64,000 bases of DNA. It comes from Zobellia uliginosa (GTDB lineage: Bacteria; Bacteroidota; Bacteroidia; Flavobacteriales; Flavobacteriaceae). Positions within the stretch are counted from its first letter, which is position 1. Each line of letters begins with the position of its first letter. Position numbers and translations under genes: made by a program. The notes under the pieces were generated by a model that worked only from the letters and a program-made list of their open reading frames with translations, ran no database searches and had not been told where the DNA came from. Shown in pieces: positions 48,201 through 56,380 of the stretch. The stretch covers positions 558,001 through 622,000 of the forward strand of contig NZ_JAHKPY010000012.1 of assembly GCF_018860745.1 (NCBI RefSeq), given 5' to 3'.

Positions 48201-49656
48201 CCAAGAGCAAGTGATGCTCCTTTCACAGAAGTTGGCGGACTTTACAAAAGGTGAAGCCGATGTCTTGCGTAAGGCAATGGGTAAGAAGCAGAAGCACGTA
48301 CTAGATAAAATGAAGCCAAAGTTCATTGAACAAGCTTCAGCCAAAGGACATGCAGTTGATAAATTGGAGAAAATCTGGAAGGATTGGGAAGCATTCGCAG
48401 CCTACGCCTTTAACAAATCTCACTCCACCTGCTATGCATGGATCGCATACCAAACCGCATATTGCAAAGCCCACTACCCTGCTGAATATATGGCGGCGGT
48501 ATTGAGTAATAACATGAACGATATTAAACAGGTTACCTTCTTCATGGAAGAATGTAAACGTATGGGCTTGGATGTTTTGGGACCAGATGTAAATGAATCT
48601 TACTACAAGTTTGCCGTAAACGATGCCGGTGCTGTCCGTTTTGGAATGGGTGCCGTAAAAGGTGTTGGTCGGGGCGCGGTAGAAACCATCGTAGAAAACA
48701 GAAAAGAAGAAGGACCCTACAAATCCGTATTCGATTTTGCGAAACGAATAGATCTTCGTGCAGCAAATAAAAAAGCATTTGAAAGTTTAGCCGTTGCAGG
48801 AGGATTTGATTCTTTTGGTGATACACACAGAGCACAGTATTTTCATAATGAAGGAGACGGAGTCACCTTTTTAGAAAAGACCATAAAATACGGAGCTAAA
48901 TTTCAAGAAAGCGAGAACTCTAGCCAAGTAAGCCTATTTGGCGAAGCCAGTGATGTACAAATACCTGAACCCGTTGTTCCTCCTTGCGAGGAGTGGGGAA
49001 CCATGGAAAAACTGCGCCGCGAGAAAGAAGTTGTAGGTATTTATATATCGGGACACCCGTTAGATGATTTCAAAACAGAGGTAAAAGCATTTTGTAACGC
49101 CTCGCTTTCCAACTTAAGCGACCTTCAAACTGTCGTAAATAGAGAACTGGCCTTTGCAGGAGTTATTACAGACGTACAGCATAGGGTATCCAAAAACGGA
49201 AAAGGATGGGCATCGTTCTTAGTGGAAGACTATACGGAATCTTATGACTTTCGGATTTTTGGTGAAGAATACCTTAGATTCAGACATTTCTTAATGATCA
49301 ATTCATTTGCTTACATCAAGATATTTGTAAAAGATGGATGGATGAACCGCGATACTGGCAAGAAAGGTGACCCCCGGATACAATTCAACAGTTTTATGTT
49401 ACTGCAAGAAGTGATGGAAATGTATGCCAAGAAATTGACCATTAAGTTAAATATTGACGATCTTAAAGAAGAAGATATTCACCAATTACAGGATACCCTT
49501 ATTTCGTACCCAGGAAATCATCCACTTAACTTTATAGTTTATGAGATGGAAGAAGAGATAAAAGTAAGCCTATCCAGTAGAAAACAAAAAGTACAGATTA
49601 GCAGTGAACTTTTGGCAACTCTTACCGAAAATGAAGTCCATTATAAACTGAACTAG
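45220..49656 (+). CDS. dnaE: DNA polymerase III alpha subunit with fused N-terminal 3'-5' exonuclease
   Basis: Replicative polymerase of 1478 residues. Residues 1-195 are a DnaQ-like proofreading domain (FDTETTG with Asp/Glu ligands, GQNVGFDLNIMG, HNATADVEATTR). From about 262 the PHP domain begins (FSHLHNHTQFS). The polymerase catalytic aspartates are in PDIDIDFDDEGR at about 704-715, and the fingers carry GPGRGSAAGS. HhH and OB-fold regions follow (VKDGWMNRDTGKKGDP near the end). This alpha-epsilon fusion is the known form in many Flavobacteriia, so no separate DnaQ is needed. It is the longest core gene in the window. Confidence 0.96.
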   Translation: MYLIFDTETTGLPKRWDAPITDTDNWPRCIQIAWQLHDDMGKCIEHEDYLVRPEGFNIPYDAEQIHGISTELAEQKGISLAEVLEKFNIAMSKTKFIVGQNVGFDLNIMGAEFHRLGVENPLQELPVLDTCTEHTAQLCQIPGGRGGKFKLPTLTELHQYLFGEPFGEAHNATADVEATTRCFLELIRKQQYTKEQLDVQPDYFKNFSEANPQEIELIGLKHINLKKASKKIADALWAKDTGGVSQEEIEENLATLENASFSHLHNHTQFSILQSTISVPDLVKAAAKAKMPAVAMTDHANMMGAFHFVNGVLNHNKGVVSRNEANQKRFEATQNGTLEEGQEPLTELPEPEQEITPIIGCEFQVCEDHTNKSQKDNGYQIVMLAKSKKGYLNLAKMSSIAFVSGKYYVPRIDKKVIEQYKEDVMVLTGNLYGEVPSKVLNVGEKQAEEALIWWKETFGDDFYIEIMRHGQEDEDRVNQVLIQFAKKHNVKLVATNNTYYVEKENAHAHDILLCVKDGEKQATPIGRGRGYRYGLPNQEYYFKSSDEMKELFKDIPEAIINIQEIVDKVETFTLARDVLLPAFDIPEEFQFEEDKLDGGKRGENKFLRHITYEGAKKRYGEITPAIDERLDFELKVIEKTGYPGYFLIVEDFIRAARTMDVSVGPGRGSAAGSAVAYCLWITNLDPIKYDLLFERFLNPDRVSMPDIDIDFDDEGRGRVMDYVIDKYGANQVAQIITYGTMAAKSAIRDTARALDLPLQDSDRMAKLIPDMSKLKKIIGVDEKVLRSKFRSEDLEKINELLAISEGDGPESETLNQAYILEGSVRNTGIHACGVIITPDDITKFVPVALAKDSEMYCTQFDNSVVEDAGLLKMDFLGLKTLTLIKDTVKIVKAKHGVELDPENFPLDDVKTYELFQRGETVGVFQYESPGMQKHMRSLKPTVFADLIAMNALYRPGPMEYIPSFIARKHGTEEIVYDLDACEEYLAETYGITVYQEQVMLLSQKLADFTKGEADVLRKAMGKKQKHVLDKMKPKFIEQASAKGHAVDKLEKIWKDWEAFAAYAFNKSHSTCYAWIAYQTAYCKAHYPAEYMAAVLSNNMNDIKQVTFFMEECKRMGLDVLGPDVNESYYKFAVNDAGAVRFGMGAVKGVGRGAVETIVENRKEEGPYKSVFDFAKRIDLRAANKKAFESLAVAGGFDSFGDTHRAQYFHNEGDGVTFLEKTIKYGAKFQESENSSQVSLFGEASDVQIPEPVVPPCEEWGTMEKLRREKEVVGIYISGHPLDDFKTEVKAFCNASLSNLSDLQTVVNRELAFAGVITDVQHRVSKNGKGWASFLVEDYTESYDFRIFGEEYLRFRHFLMINSFAYIKIFVKDGWMNRDTGKKGDPRIQFNSFMLLQEVMEMYAKKLTIKLNIDDLKEEDIHQLQDTLISYPGNHPLNFIVYEMEEEIKVSLSSRKQKVQISSELLATLTENEVHYKLN

Positions 49657-49763
49657 GAAAGCAACTTATATACTCATATAAAATTTGAACCCTATAAATA
49701 ACATTGATAACACAATAGCTAAAACCAATGTGTCGTTAGTAAGGAAACAGTTAGATATTTGAC

Positions 49764-49771
49764 TAACTTTG
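49764..49771 (+). promoter_or_regulatory. -7 element for trxA
   Basis: TAACTTTG, a perfect TAnnTTTG box, lies 24 bp upstream of the thioredoxin ATG. The -33 region has no exact TTG at 17-23 bp. Confidence 0.5.
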
Positions 49772-49795
49772 CATAATATATAAAAACAGAAAATC

Positions 49796-50113
49796 ATGGC
49801 ATTAGAAATAACAGACGCTACTTTTGACGAAGTAGTTTTAAAAAGTGACAAACCAGTAGTAGTTGATTTCTGGGCAGCATGGTGTGGACCATGTAGAATG
49901 GTAGGCCCAATCATTGAAGAAGTTAGCTCTGAATACGAAGGCAAAGCGGTTGTTGGTAAAGTAGATGTTGATGCTAATCAAGAATTTGCGGCTAAATATG
50001 GTGTGCGTAACATCCCAACTGTATTGGTATTCAAAAATGGTGAAATCATTAACCGTCAGGTTGGCGTTTCTCCAAAGAAAGTTTACACAGACGCGATTGA
50101 CGCAGCTTTATAA
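49796..50113 (+). CDS. trxA: thioredoxin
   Basis: Thioredoxin of 105 residues, the standard length. WCGPC with Cys30 and Cys33 is the redox site, and VVDFWAAWCGPC, VDVDANQEFAAKYGVRNIPT (cis-Pro loop) and FKNGEIINRQVG are all conserved. It is a cytoplasmic disulfide reductant. It has its own promoter and a strong terminator. Confidence 0.97.
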   Translation: MALEITDATFDEVVLKSDKPVVVDFWAAWCGPCRMVGPIIEEVSSEYEGKAVVGKVDVDANQEFAAKYGVRNIPTVLVFKNGEIINRQVGVSPKKVYTDAIDAAL

Positions 50114-50140
50114 TTTTAATTTCTCCCGAATGGGATATAA

Positions 50141-50172
50141 AAAAAAATCTCGCTTTTAGCGGGATTTTTTTT
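50141..50172 (+). terminator. intrinsic terminator after trxA
   Basis: AAAAAATCTCGC pairs with GCGGGATTTTTT around TTTTA, with a long T-run. A flanking A-run makes it likely to work in both directions. Confidence 0.85.
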
Positions 50173-50232
50173 ATACCCAAAACTGATGCTTCCCCCAATT
50201 TTAGTTTTAGGTTTAATGCCTATCTTAGTAAT

Positions 50233-51162
50233 ATGAACCTGCAATCCGAATTAAATAAAACTTCACTTTTTTCAAATCTAGAGCTTTTGGCCAACCAAGT
50301 AGTGGAAGGTTTCATAAGTGGTATACATAAGAGTCCGTTTCATGGCTTTTCCGCAGAATTTGCAGAGCATAAGATTTATAATGATGGGGAAAGTACAAAG
50401 CACATAGACTGGAAGCTTTTTGCGAAGACCGATAAACTGTACACCAAAAGGTATGAAGAAGAGACCAATTTAAGGTGTCATATGATATTGGATAGTTCAG
50501 CCTCTATGTATTATCCTGAAGCAAAGGATTTATCAGCTACCAATTTGAATAAAATCGGTTTTGGAGTCTTAGCCATCGCAGCTTTAATGAACATCCTTAA
50601 AAGACAGCGAGATGCCGTTGGGTTAAGTGTATATTCGGACAACTACAACTTTTATTCCCCAGAAAAGGGAAGTGAAAGGCACCACCAAATGCTTTTAGCA
50701 AAGTTGAGTGAGATCAGTTTGGACACCAAACCGGCCCAGCAAACGGAAACCTATACCTATTTGCATCAAATAGCGGAAAATATAAAAAGAAGAAGTCTCA
50801 TTTTTCTTTTTACGGATATGTTTCAAAATTCTGAAAATGATGAAAAAATATTTGATGCTCTCAGACATTTAAAATACAACAAGCACGAAGTAGTATTGTT
50901 TCACCTTTTAGATAGATCTACAGAGTACCATTTCGATTTTGACAATACCCCCAAACGTTTTCTAGATGTGGAGACCGGTGAACATATAGATTTATATTCC
51001 AACAATATAAAAGAAGCTTACGAGCGTAGTGTAACCGCTTATTTTGACGATTTAAAACTAAAGTGTGCCCAGTATAAGATTAAATATGTGGAAGTTGATG
51101 TAAAGGGAGACTTCTCCAAAATACTTAATACCTATTTGGTAGAAAGAAAGAAATTTATCTAA
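50233..51162 (+). CDS. DUF58 (vWA-like) protein
   Basis: Cytoplasmic protein of 309 residues with the DUF58 signature GFSAEFAEHKIYNDGESTKHIDWKLFAKTDKLYTKRYEEE. A MIDAS-like LDSSASM segment (residues about 87-93) gives a von Willebrand A fold. DUF58 proteins usually pair with MoxR AAA+ ATPases as chaperones or metal-insertion factors; no moxR is in the window. It is the last protein gene before tRNA-Asp. The exact role is unknown. Confidence 0.88.
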   Translation: MNLQSELNKTSLFSNLELLANQVVEGFISGIHKSPFHGFSAEFAEHKIYNDGESTKHIDWKLFAKTDKLYTKRYEEETNLRCHMILDSSASMYYPEAKDLSATNLNKIGFGVLAIAALMNILKRQRDAVGLSVYSDNYNFYSPEKGSERHHQMLLAKLSEISLDTKPAQQTETYTYLHQIAENIKRRSLIFLFTDMFQNSENDEKIFDALRHLKYNKHEVVLFHLLDRSTEYHFDFDNTPKRFLDVETGEHIDLYSNNIKEAYERSVTAYFDDLKLKCAQYKIKYVEVDVKGDFSKILNTYLVERKKFI

Positions 51163-51187
51163 TGATGAAATATTTTATTGAAAATTG

Positions 51188-51218
51188 TTTGTGCAATTGA
51201 AAATGCGGTGTATATTTG
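51188..51218 (+). promoter_or_regulatory. tRNA-Asp promoter
   Basis: TTTG at 51188-51191, a 19-bp spacer, then TATATTTG at 51211-51218. This is a full match to the Bacteroidota consensus TTG / TAnnTTTG, with transcription predicted to start roughly 10 bp before the tRNA. Confidence 0.75.
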
Positions 51219-51235
51219 CACTCGCTAAACGCCAC

Positions 51236-51309
51236 GGTCTGGTAGTTCAGTTGGTTAGAATACCTGCCTGTCACGCAGGGGGTCGCGGGTTCGAGTCCCG
51301 TCCAGACCG
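51236..51309 (+). tRNA. tRNA-Asp (anticodon GTC)
   Basis: Cloverleaf of 74 nt. The acceptor stem GGTCTGG pairs with CCAGACC, the D loop contains AGTTGGTTAGA, the anticodon stem CCTGC/GCAGG encloses CTGTCAC with GTC at 51270-51272, and the T arm GCGGG..TTCGAGT..CCCGT is standard. CCA is not encoded. A terminator follows at once. Its 3' end is duplicated downstream (see the direct repeat). Confidence 0.97.
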
Positions 51310-51348
51310 CGAAAAGCCTTCAACGCAAGTTGGAGGCTTTTTTAGTTT
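51297..51348 (+). repeat. direct repeat copy 1 (tRNA-Asp 3' end plus terminator)
   Basis: The last 13 nt of the tRNA-Asp gene together with its terminator match 54827-54878 at 49 of 52 positions. tRNA 3' ends are common attachment sites for integrases, so this may be the left end (att-like) of an inserted segment. Confidence 0.75.
51312..51343 (+). terminator. tRNA-Asp terminator
   Basis: AAAAGCCTTCAAC pairs with GTTGGAGGCTTTT (one G-T wobble) around GCAA, with a T-run. Confidence 0.85.
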
Positions 51349-51389
51349 GCGCAAATTTAGTTGAAAACTAAAAAATAGGGACGAGAAGC

Positions 51390-51566
51390 CTGCCTATAGG
51401 CAGACAAGTTTATCCGCCTTAGCAGGAAGTCTTGTCCAGACCGCAACAAAGCCTCTCATGAAAATGGGAGGCTTTTTGAGTTTTGAAAGGTTCTCGTCTA
51501 AAAAATTTAGGGATAAGAAGTCTCATGCAGACGGTAGAAAGCCTCAAAATATGTTAGGGCTTTTTT
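51390..51566 (+). repeat. degenerate tRNA-end/terminator remnants
   Basis: After the tRNA a second copy of GTCCAGACCGC stands at 51434-51444, followed by a new terminator hairpin (51448-51477, AAAGCCTCTCAT/ATGGGAGGCTTT). A third, weaker AAAGCC..GGGCTTT hairpin is at about 51538-51566. A 14-bp palindrome CTGCCTATAGGCAG (51390-51403) and an inverted GACAAG/CTTGTC pair flank the second copy. The pattern fits repeated insertion or excision at the tRNA end; the cloverleaf itself is not present a second time. Confidence 0.55.
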
Positions 51567-52071
51567 CATTTGTGAAGATTTTTTCATAGGCTAAAGGAAA
51601 CAGACGATAGCAGAGAGAACACTCATGGGTATTTTGACCGCGCATAATATAGACACTTAAATAAGTGTATGCAACATAGATTTTAGATGCTAATTAAAAA
51701 TTAAGGAAGAATGAATTGCTGTTTTTTAGCGTGTTTCAACAAAACCGTCAGAGAAAACGCATTAGATGTCTATATTTTTTGGAACATCCAAGCGAAGAGG
51801 TGGCACACCAGGTCGAAGGGCTTAGGGAGGATTATAACAAATATCAGCCCATAAATCGTTGGTGACAAAGATTACCAACCAAATAGTCAAATCATTTTCA
51901 TTGAGGCTAGCCCCAATGGAAAAAAAGATCTTTTGATTTAGGGCTGTATGAAATTGGGTAAGTCTTCAGGTATATCGAAATGATGGGATGAAGATTATTA
52001 TTTTTCCCTCAAAAATCTTATGTGCTTAATTTTAAACTCTGTAAATCTATTTTAAGTAGGACTTATAATTT
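51567..52071. other. non-coding spacer
   Basis: About 500 bp between tRNA remnants and the beta-helix gene, which reads toward it from the right. It holds an imperfect GCTAGCCCC palindrome (listed) and a short plus-strand frame ending at 51865 (..HPSEEVAHQVEGLREDYNKY..) that may be the tail of a lost gene. I could not identify it. Confidence 0.4.
51895..51922. repeat. palindrome A with GCTAGCCCC core
   Basis: Imperfect 28-nt palindrome centred at 51908/51909 with 12 of 14 pairs and one G-T. The core reads GGCTAGCCCC. It is one of three such elements in 51.9-60.1 kb. Confidence 0.5.
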
Positions 52072-54576
52072 TTACTCTTCCTTCATTAGTTTTAGATAAG
52101 AAGTATTACCCTTATTATCTGAAAGGTGAACAATGTAGATTCCTGTATTCACATTTTCAACCAAAATGGAAAGATCACTTTGATTGGGTTCAATTTTTCC
52201 TTTTTTAATCAAAGCACCATTTACACTAAATAAAGAATAGGTGTTGTATTCAGTACCTGCTAATAATTTAATGTGTAATACATTACGTGTTGGATTTGGA
52301 TAAACAGATATGACGGCATCAGAATTGCTATTGACCTCATTCGGATCATAATTTCCCTTGGCCGATTGGCTGGGCATATTGTTGTTAACTATTCTGACCT
52401 CGGTGATACTATTCCAATTATTGCTACCTGAATTTCCTTTTCCAATATATTTTAGGTATTTGGCATTTTGGGATCCTAGATTTATATTTTGTAGCTTATC
52501 GGTTCTTTCACTAATTCCATTTGAGACGATATCAGTCCAAAAAGATCCGTCATCAGAAATTTGTATGGCGTAAAAAAACTCTTTTGTGTTTCCGTAGCTA
52601 TAAGCTATTTGAAATTGGTCAAACTCTTGATTCTCATTTAATTCAAATATAATATCTTCCGCTGTTCCCTCGACGCTCCATTGTGTAGCAAAATCGTTGT
52701 CCATAAGGTTGCATGGTGAATCAGTATAGGAATCCCACCCAACGAATATTTGGTTAGGCCGTATACCCGTATTGGGCAGAGGAGAATTACAAACATCTTC
52801 ATGAGGAATAACGTCTAAAGTTGCTAAATTTTCAAAAGCACCGATATCAATAGTAATACCCTGTGGTCTAACAGTATCATAGTAATCATTAGTTACAAGG
52901 TCGATTACAGCGCCATCATCTCTGCCTGCATCAATTGCCGGACTTAAGCTACTTTTAATGATTTTTTCACCTGGAATGTACTTTGGGTCAGAAATTAATC
53001 CATTAATATCATGACCAAAGTTTCTCCATGCTGTCAAATCGTTAACCGAAATATCTTCCGCTCTCCATTTGTACTCGCCATTGGCATTATAATAAAGATT
53101 ATTATCAAAAATATTAATTTCTATGCCGTTGGTAGGATTGTTCTTAAAAACATCTACATCAAACCAACAAGCACTATTATCGAAAAAAACATTATTAAAT
53201 ATGTAATTATTACTTAATGTAGTTGGAAAATTTGAAGGATCTCTTATAATTCTTAGGCCTGCAACTGCTTCAATTTGGGTTCCTAAGTCGAGGTCTTGAC
53301 CACCTGTGGTATTCATTATTTCATTATTAAATACATTGATATGATCCGATGCTGCAATTTCAATACCTAAACGGCTGTTATGATCAATAATATTGTTATA
53401 AATATCAATGTTTCTACTTACCTCTATAAAAATACCTGCATGTTTCGGGCCATTGTCATGAATGTAGTTGTTTCTTATAATTGATTTTCTTCCTATATCG
53501 CAATGGTCGAACCACACCCCGGAACCATAGTTGTTGGCTATTTCACTATTTTCCAAAATACCCCACGAATCGCCTCCCGCTTTGATGCCACCTGCATGCC
53601 AAAGGAAATTGAAATGGCGATAATTATTATTATTAATTTGACAATTTTTAATTAAAAAATTTGATGTTCTAGTTGCTGAAACACCAACACTTCCATTATT
53701 CTTAATAACACAATTAATTAATTGCGAGCCAGTTTTTTCAAAACCAATATCAACACCTGAAATGTCACCATACTGAATATTACAATTTTCAACTTTACAA
53801 TAATCACCTAATTCAATCATTGCTCCTCCACCACTTTTAAAAGTTGAGGAGTTACTATGTCTGAAATTAATATCTTTAATGTGAACATATGCGGAGGCCC
53901 CGGCCATAATAATCCTAGTGATCGTTGAGGCTTCAATGAGATGCCCTTCAGGATCTGCATCATCTCTCAATCGTACGTATAGTGTTTCACTATTCTTATC
54001 ATAAAAGAATCTACCATCATTCCCATCATCATCAAGGTCGCTAAGATTCATATTATATGGGCTGTTTGGAAGGTCAGGATTTTCAATTCTCCAAAAGCCA
54101 TCTGCGGCTACTCCTCCAATCGAATTAGCTACCGCACCCGTTTGAATTAATGGTACCCCATCTACAAAAACTTGTTGAGACTCATAAGACCATCCTGCTT
54201 TTCGATAAACATTGTTTGAACCTGGAAGTGGTGTCCAATCTCTAATAATTTGAGAACCTTTAATGGTAACATCCTCATTAGGATATGCCATAATGGTAAT
54301 GGGGTTGCTTTCTGTTCCTTTACGGCTAATTACAGCTCCATCATTGGCTGAGAATTCATCTAGACCCTCAAGTCGATATGTTCCACCCATTATATATAGG
54401 GTGTCACCAGCATGCAACATAGCTATCCCTTTTTCTAAGGTTAGGAAAGGACTCCCTATTGTTGTACCCGTACTATTATCATCCCCATTGGTTGCAACAT
54501 AATAATCAGTTGCTTTGCAAATTTGAATTCCTATTAAAAGGAATACAATAATAGATAAATGTGTTTTTAGATTCAT
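52072..54576 (-). CDS. secreted parallel beta-helix protein with discoidin-like and T9SS domains
   Basis: Protein of 834 residues. A signal peptide ending QICKA leads to a DUF1565/NosD-like right-handed beta-helix (YYVATNGDDNSTGTTIGSP opening, then many N-N-Y-I-x-N type coils to about 530). Residues about 610-745 resemble an F5/8 type C (discoidin) module, and residues about 757-834 are a type A T9SS sorting domain (VYPNPTRNVLHIKL ... GIYIVHL). It is therefore exported through the outer membrane and anchored or released. The fold fits a polysaccharide lyase or hydrolase, but I cannot assign a CAZy family. It stands alone between two copies of the tRNA-Asp end. Confidence 0.82.
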   Translation of the reverse strand: MNLKTHLSIIVFLLIGIQICKATDYYVATNGDDNSTGTTIGSPFLTLEKGIAMLHAGDTLYIMGGTYRLEGLDEFSANDGAVISRKGTESNPITIMAYPNEDVTIKGSQIIRDWTPLPGSNNVYRKAGWSYESQQVFVDGVPLIQTGAVANSIGGVAADGFWRIENPDLPNSPYNMNLSDLDDDGNDGRFFYDKNSETLYVRLRDDADPEGHLIEASTITRIIMAGASAYVHIKDINFRHSNSSTFKSGGGAMIELGDYCKVENCNIQYGDISGVDIGFEKTGSQLINCVIKNNGSVGVSATRTSNFLIKNCQINNNNYRHFNFLWHAGGIKAGGDSWGILENSEIANNYGSGVWFDHCDIGRKSIIRNNYIHDNGPKHAGIFIEVSRNIDIYNNIIDHNSRLGIEIAASDHINVFNNEIMNTTGGQDLDLGTQIEAVAGLRIIRDPSNFPTTLSNNYIFNNVFFDNSACWFDVDVFKNNPTNGIEINIFDNNLYYNANGEYKWRAEDISVNDLTAWRNFGHDINGLISDPKYIPGEKIIKSSLSPAIDAGRDDGAVIDLVTNDYYDTVRPQGITIDIGAFENLATLDVIPHEDVCNSPLPNTGIRPNQIFVGWDSYTDSPCNLMDNDFATQWSVEGTAEDIIFELNENQEFDQFQIAYSYGNTKEFFYAIQISDDGSFWTDIVSNGISERTDKLQNINLGSQNAKYLKYIGKGNSGSNNWNSITEVRIVNNNMPSQSAKGNYDPNEVNSNSDAVISVYPNPTRNVLHIKLLAGTEYNTYSLFSVNGALIKKGKIEPNQSDLSILVENVNTGIYIVHLSDNKGNTSYLKLMKEE

Positions 54577-54826
54577 AAGAGTATAGTATCCAAATACCTA
54601 GAGCCCTGGTATTCAATATTAAAGTAGGTGTTTCAAATAGTTAGTGTATGCAGGTAACGCAATTACAGAAAAGGATATATACTAGACTTTAAAAAAGAAA
54701 GAGAAGTATAATATCGTGAATTTTTATAGCTGGGGATATAGAGAATCATCATAAGGATTTTCACAAATATAAGAAAATGCCTATTACTATGTAATTATAT
54801 ATTTTGGATGTAATACCACCTATAGG

Positions 54827-54878
54827 CCCGGCCAGACCGCGAAAAGCCTTCAACGCAAGTTGAAGGCTTTTTTGGTTT
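54827..54878 (+). repeat. direct repeat copy 2 (tRNA-Asp 3' end plus terminator)
   Basis: Matches 51297-51348 at 49 of 52 positions. The terminator stem here is perfectly paired (AAAAGCCTTCAAC/GTTGAAGGCTTTT, 54842-54873). No rest of a tRNA lies upstream of it, as expected for the far att site of an inserted segment. Confidence 0.75.
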
Positions 54879-55085
54879 TAGAAACTGTGGCGCATTCTTT
54901 CACTAGTAACTGAATCATTATAAGCTTATGTACTTTCAAAAATTACTTTAGCTACAGCTTTCCAAAACCATTACTGCAATTATAGAATAATCCACCTCCA
55001 ACTAAAAACCTATGTATCTTGCCATAAATATGTAAAAGCGCAAAGTTCATCGGTTTTATTTGGCAAAAAAACCAAAACCATCTAC

Positions 55086-55106
55086 TTTTCAATTTGAAAT
55101 TGAAAA
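55086..55106. promoter_or_regulatory. inverted repeat upstream of wza-like gene
   Basis: TTTTCAATTT and AAATTGAAAA pair perfectly around a central G, 36 bp before the start at 55142. It could be an operator. The region is AT-rich, so chance is possible. Confidence 0.35.
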
Positions 55107-55141
55107 CACTAACACTAGAATTAATCATTAAAAAGAACATT

Positions 55142-55981
55142 ATGAAATTTCATTTAGGAATAAAACATTTTTTTAAAATGTATGTCATATTAAAGCCAGA
55201 AAGAAGGTTTTTACTGTTCTCTTTAAACACAATATTTGTCCTATTTTTTTTAGTATCCTGTGGTAGTGCAAAAAACGCAACTTATTTTAATAAGGACACC
55301 AATATTGCTTTTACAAATCGTTCCGAGAATCTAGAACCAATAATTCAAAAAAATGATTTACTTAGCATTATAGTAAGTAGTATAAATCCTGAGGCTGCGG
55401 AAATGTTTAACGTATCTAATAATGTTGCCGCCCAATCATCAACCAATGCCGGTAACACTACTAGAGTTTCCGGATATTTAGTAGGCCAAGATGGATCTAT
55501 ACGTTTACCTATATTAGGTAAAGTTGAAGCCGTTGGTAAATCAAAAAGCGTACTAAGTGAGGAAATAACAGCACTATTAGTAGACAGAAAATTATTGCTT
55601 GATCCAATTGTTGATATTCGCTACTTAAACTACAAGGTTTCTATTCTGGGAGAAGTGAAAAATCCGTCTGTACTCACAATACCTAGTGAAAAAATTTCCT
55701 TATTGGAAGCTTTAGGTGCAGCTGGAGACATTACAATATTTGGTAGACGAGATAATATTACACTTATTAGAGAGGAAAACGGGGTTAAAAGAATGCGAAT
55801 ATTAGATTTGACTTCTAATGAAATTTTTAGTTCACCATATTATTACCTTAAGTCAAACGATATTATATATGTTCAACCAAATAGCGCTAAAGTATCTAGT
55901 TCCACCGGTTTCAAAGACTGGATTCCTGTTGTTTTAAGTGGTATTTCATTAGCCATCATAGCTATCGTAAATTTAAAATAA
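55142..55981 (+). CDS. polysaccharide export lipoprotein, Wza/BexD-like
   Basis: Protein of 279 residues from ATG 55142; the frame continues upstream to a TTG at 55094, which would give an implausible N-terminus. The lipobox ends LFFLVSC. Poly_export and SLBB-type segments are clear: NDLLSIIVSSINPEAAEMF, GYLVGQDGSIRLPILGKVEAVG, VSILGEVKNPSVLTIPSEKISLLEALGAAGD and YYLKSNDIIYVQPN. A C-terminal membrane helix follows (WIPVVLSGISLAIIAIV). It forms the outer-membrane exit pore for capsule or exopolysaccharide. The usual partner wzc is 1.4 kb away on the opposite strand, with an IS between them. Confidence 0.92.
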   Translation: MKFHLGIKHFFKMYVILKPERRFLLFSLNTIFVLFFLVSCGSAKNATYFNKDTNIAFTNRSENLEPIIQKNDLLSIIVSSINPEAAEMFNVSNNVAAQSSTNAGNTTRVSGYLVGQDGSIRLPILGKVEAVGKSKSVLSEEITALLVDRKLLLDPIVDIRYLNYKVSILGEVKNPSVLTIPSEKISLLEALGAAGDITIFGRRDNITLIREENGVKRMRILDLTSNEIFSSPYYYLKSNDIIYVQPNSAKVSSSTGFKDWIPVVLSGISLAIIAIVNLK

Positions 55982-56113
55982 AAACACCACACCAATTTAA
56001 GAGGCAGCCGCAACCTTAAGTATAAAGGTTGAAAACAAAGGATTCAATTGTAAGCTTCCCTTAAAACCGAACTGTTTAAAAGTAGAATAATAATCTTAAT
56101 TTTAAACGGTATT

Positions 56114-56380
56114 ATGAGGAAGAGTAGATTTTCACCCACGCAGATCGCAAAGATTTTAAAAGAGTTCGATAATGGCAAGACCGTTGCGGATATAACCCGT
56201 GAACACGGTGTGAGTTCGGCCGCTTTCTACAAGTGGCGTTCGAAGTACGCCGGAATGAGCGGTCAGGAGCTCGGGCGCTTAAAGGAACTGGAAGAAGAGA
56301 ACCGAAAGCTCAAGCAGATGTACGCCAACTTGGCTTTGGACCATCAAATGGCGAAGGAGATCATCGAAAAAAAGCTCTGA
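56114..56380 (+). CDS. IS3-family OrfA
   Basis: Transposase N-terminal subunit of 88 residues with a HTH_Tnp_1 domain ([46 protein letters not shown]), followed by a leucine-zipper-like coil ([33 protein letters not shown]). Just before its stop there is a slippery A-AAA-AAG at 56368-56374, which permits the -1 frameshift that makes the OrfAB transposase. OrfA itself looks intact. Confidence 0.9.
   Translation: MRKSRFSPTQIAKILKEFDNGKTVADITREHGVSSAAFYKWRSKYAGMSGQELGRLKELEEENRKLKQMYANLALDHQMAKEIIEKKL

Larger units (their letters stand above)
54577..55141. other. intergenic with repeat copy and wza upstream region
   Basis: About 565 bp. It contains the second tRNA-end/terminator copy (54827-54878) and, nearer wza, an inverted repeat of 10-bp arms (55086-55106). 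CCTATAGG at 54819-54826 also occurs near the second tRNA remnant. No gene is supported. Confidence 0.5.

Noticed and set aside
51701-51865. Short plus-strand frame ending in EDYNKYQPINRW as a transposase fragment
   Set aside because: The tail resembles the end of some DDE transposases, but there is no start, no other motif and no inverted repeat. Kept only as a note in the spacer entry.
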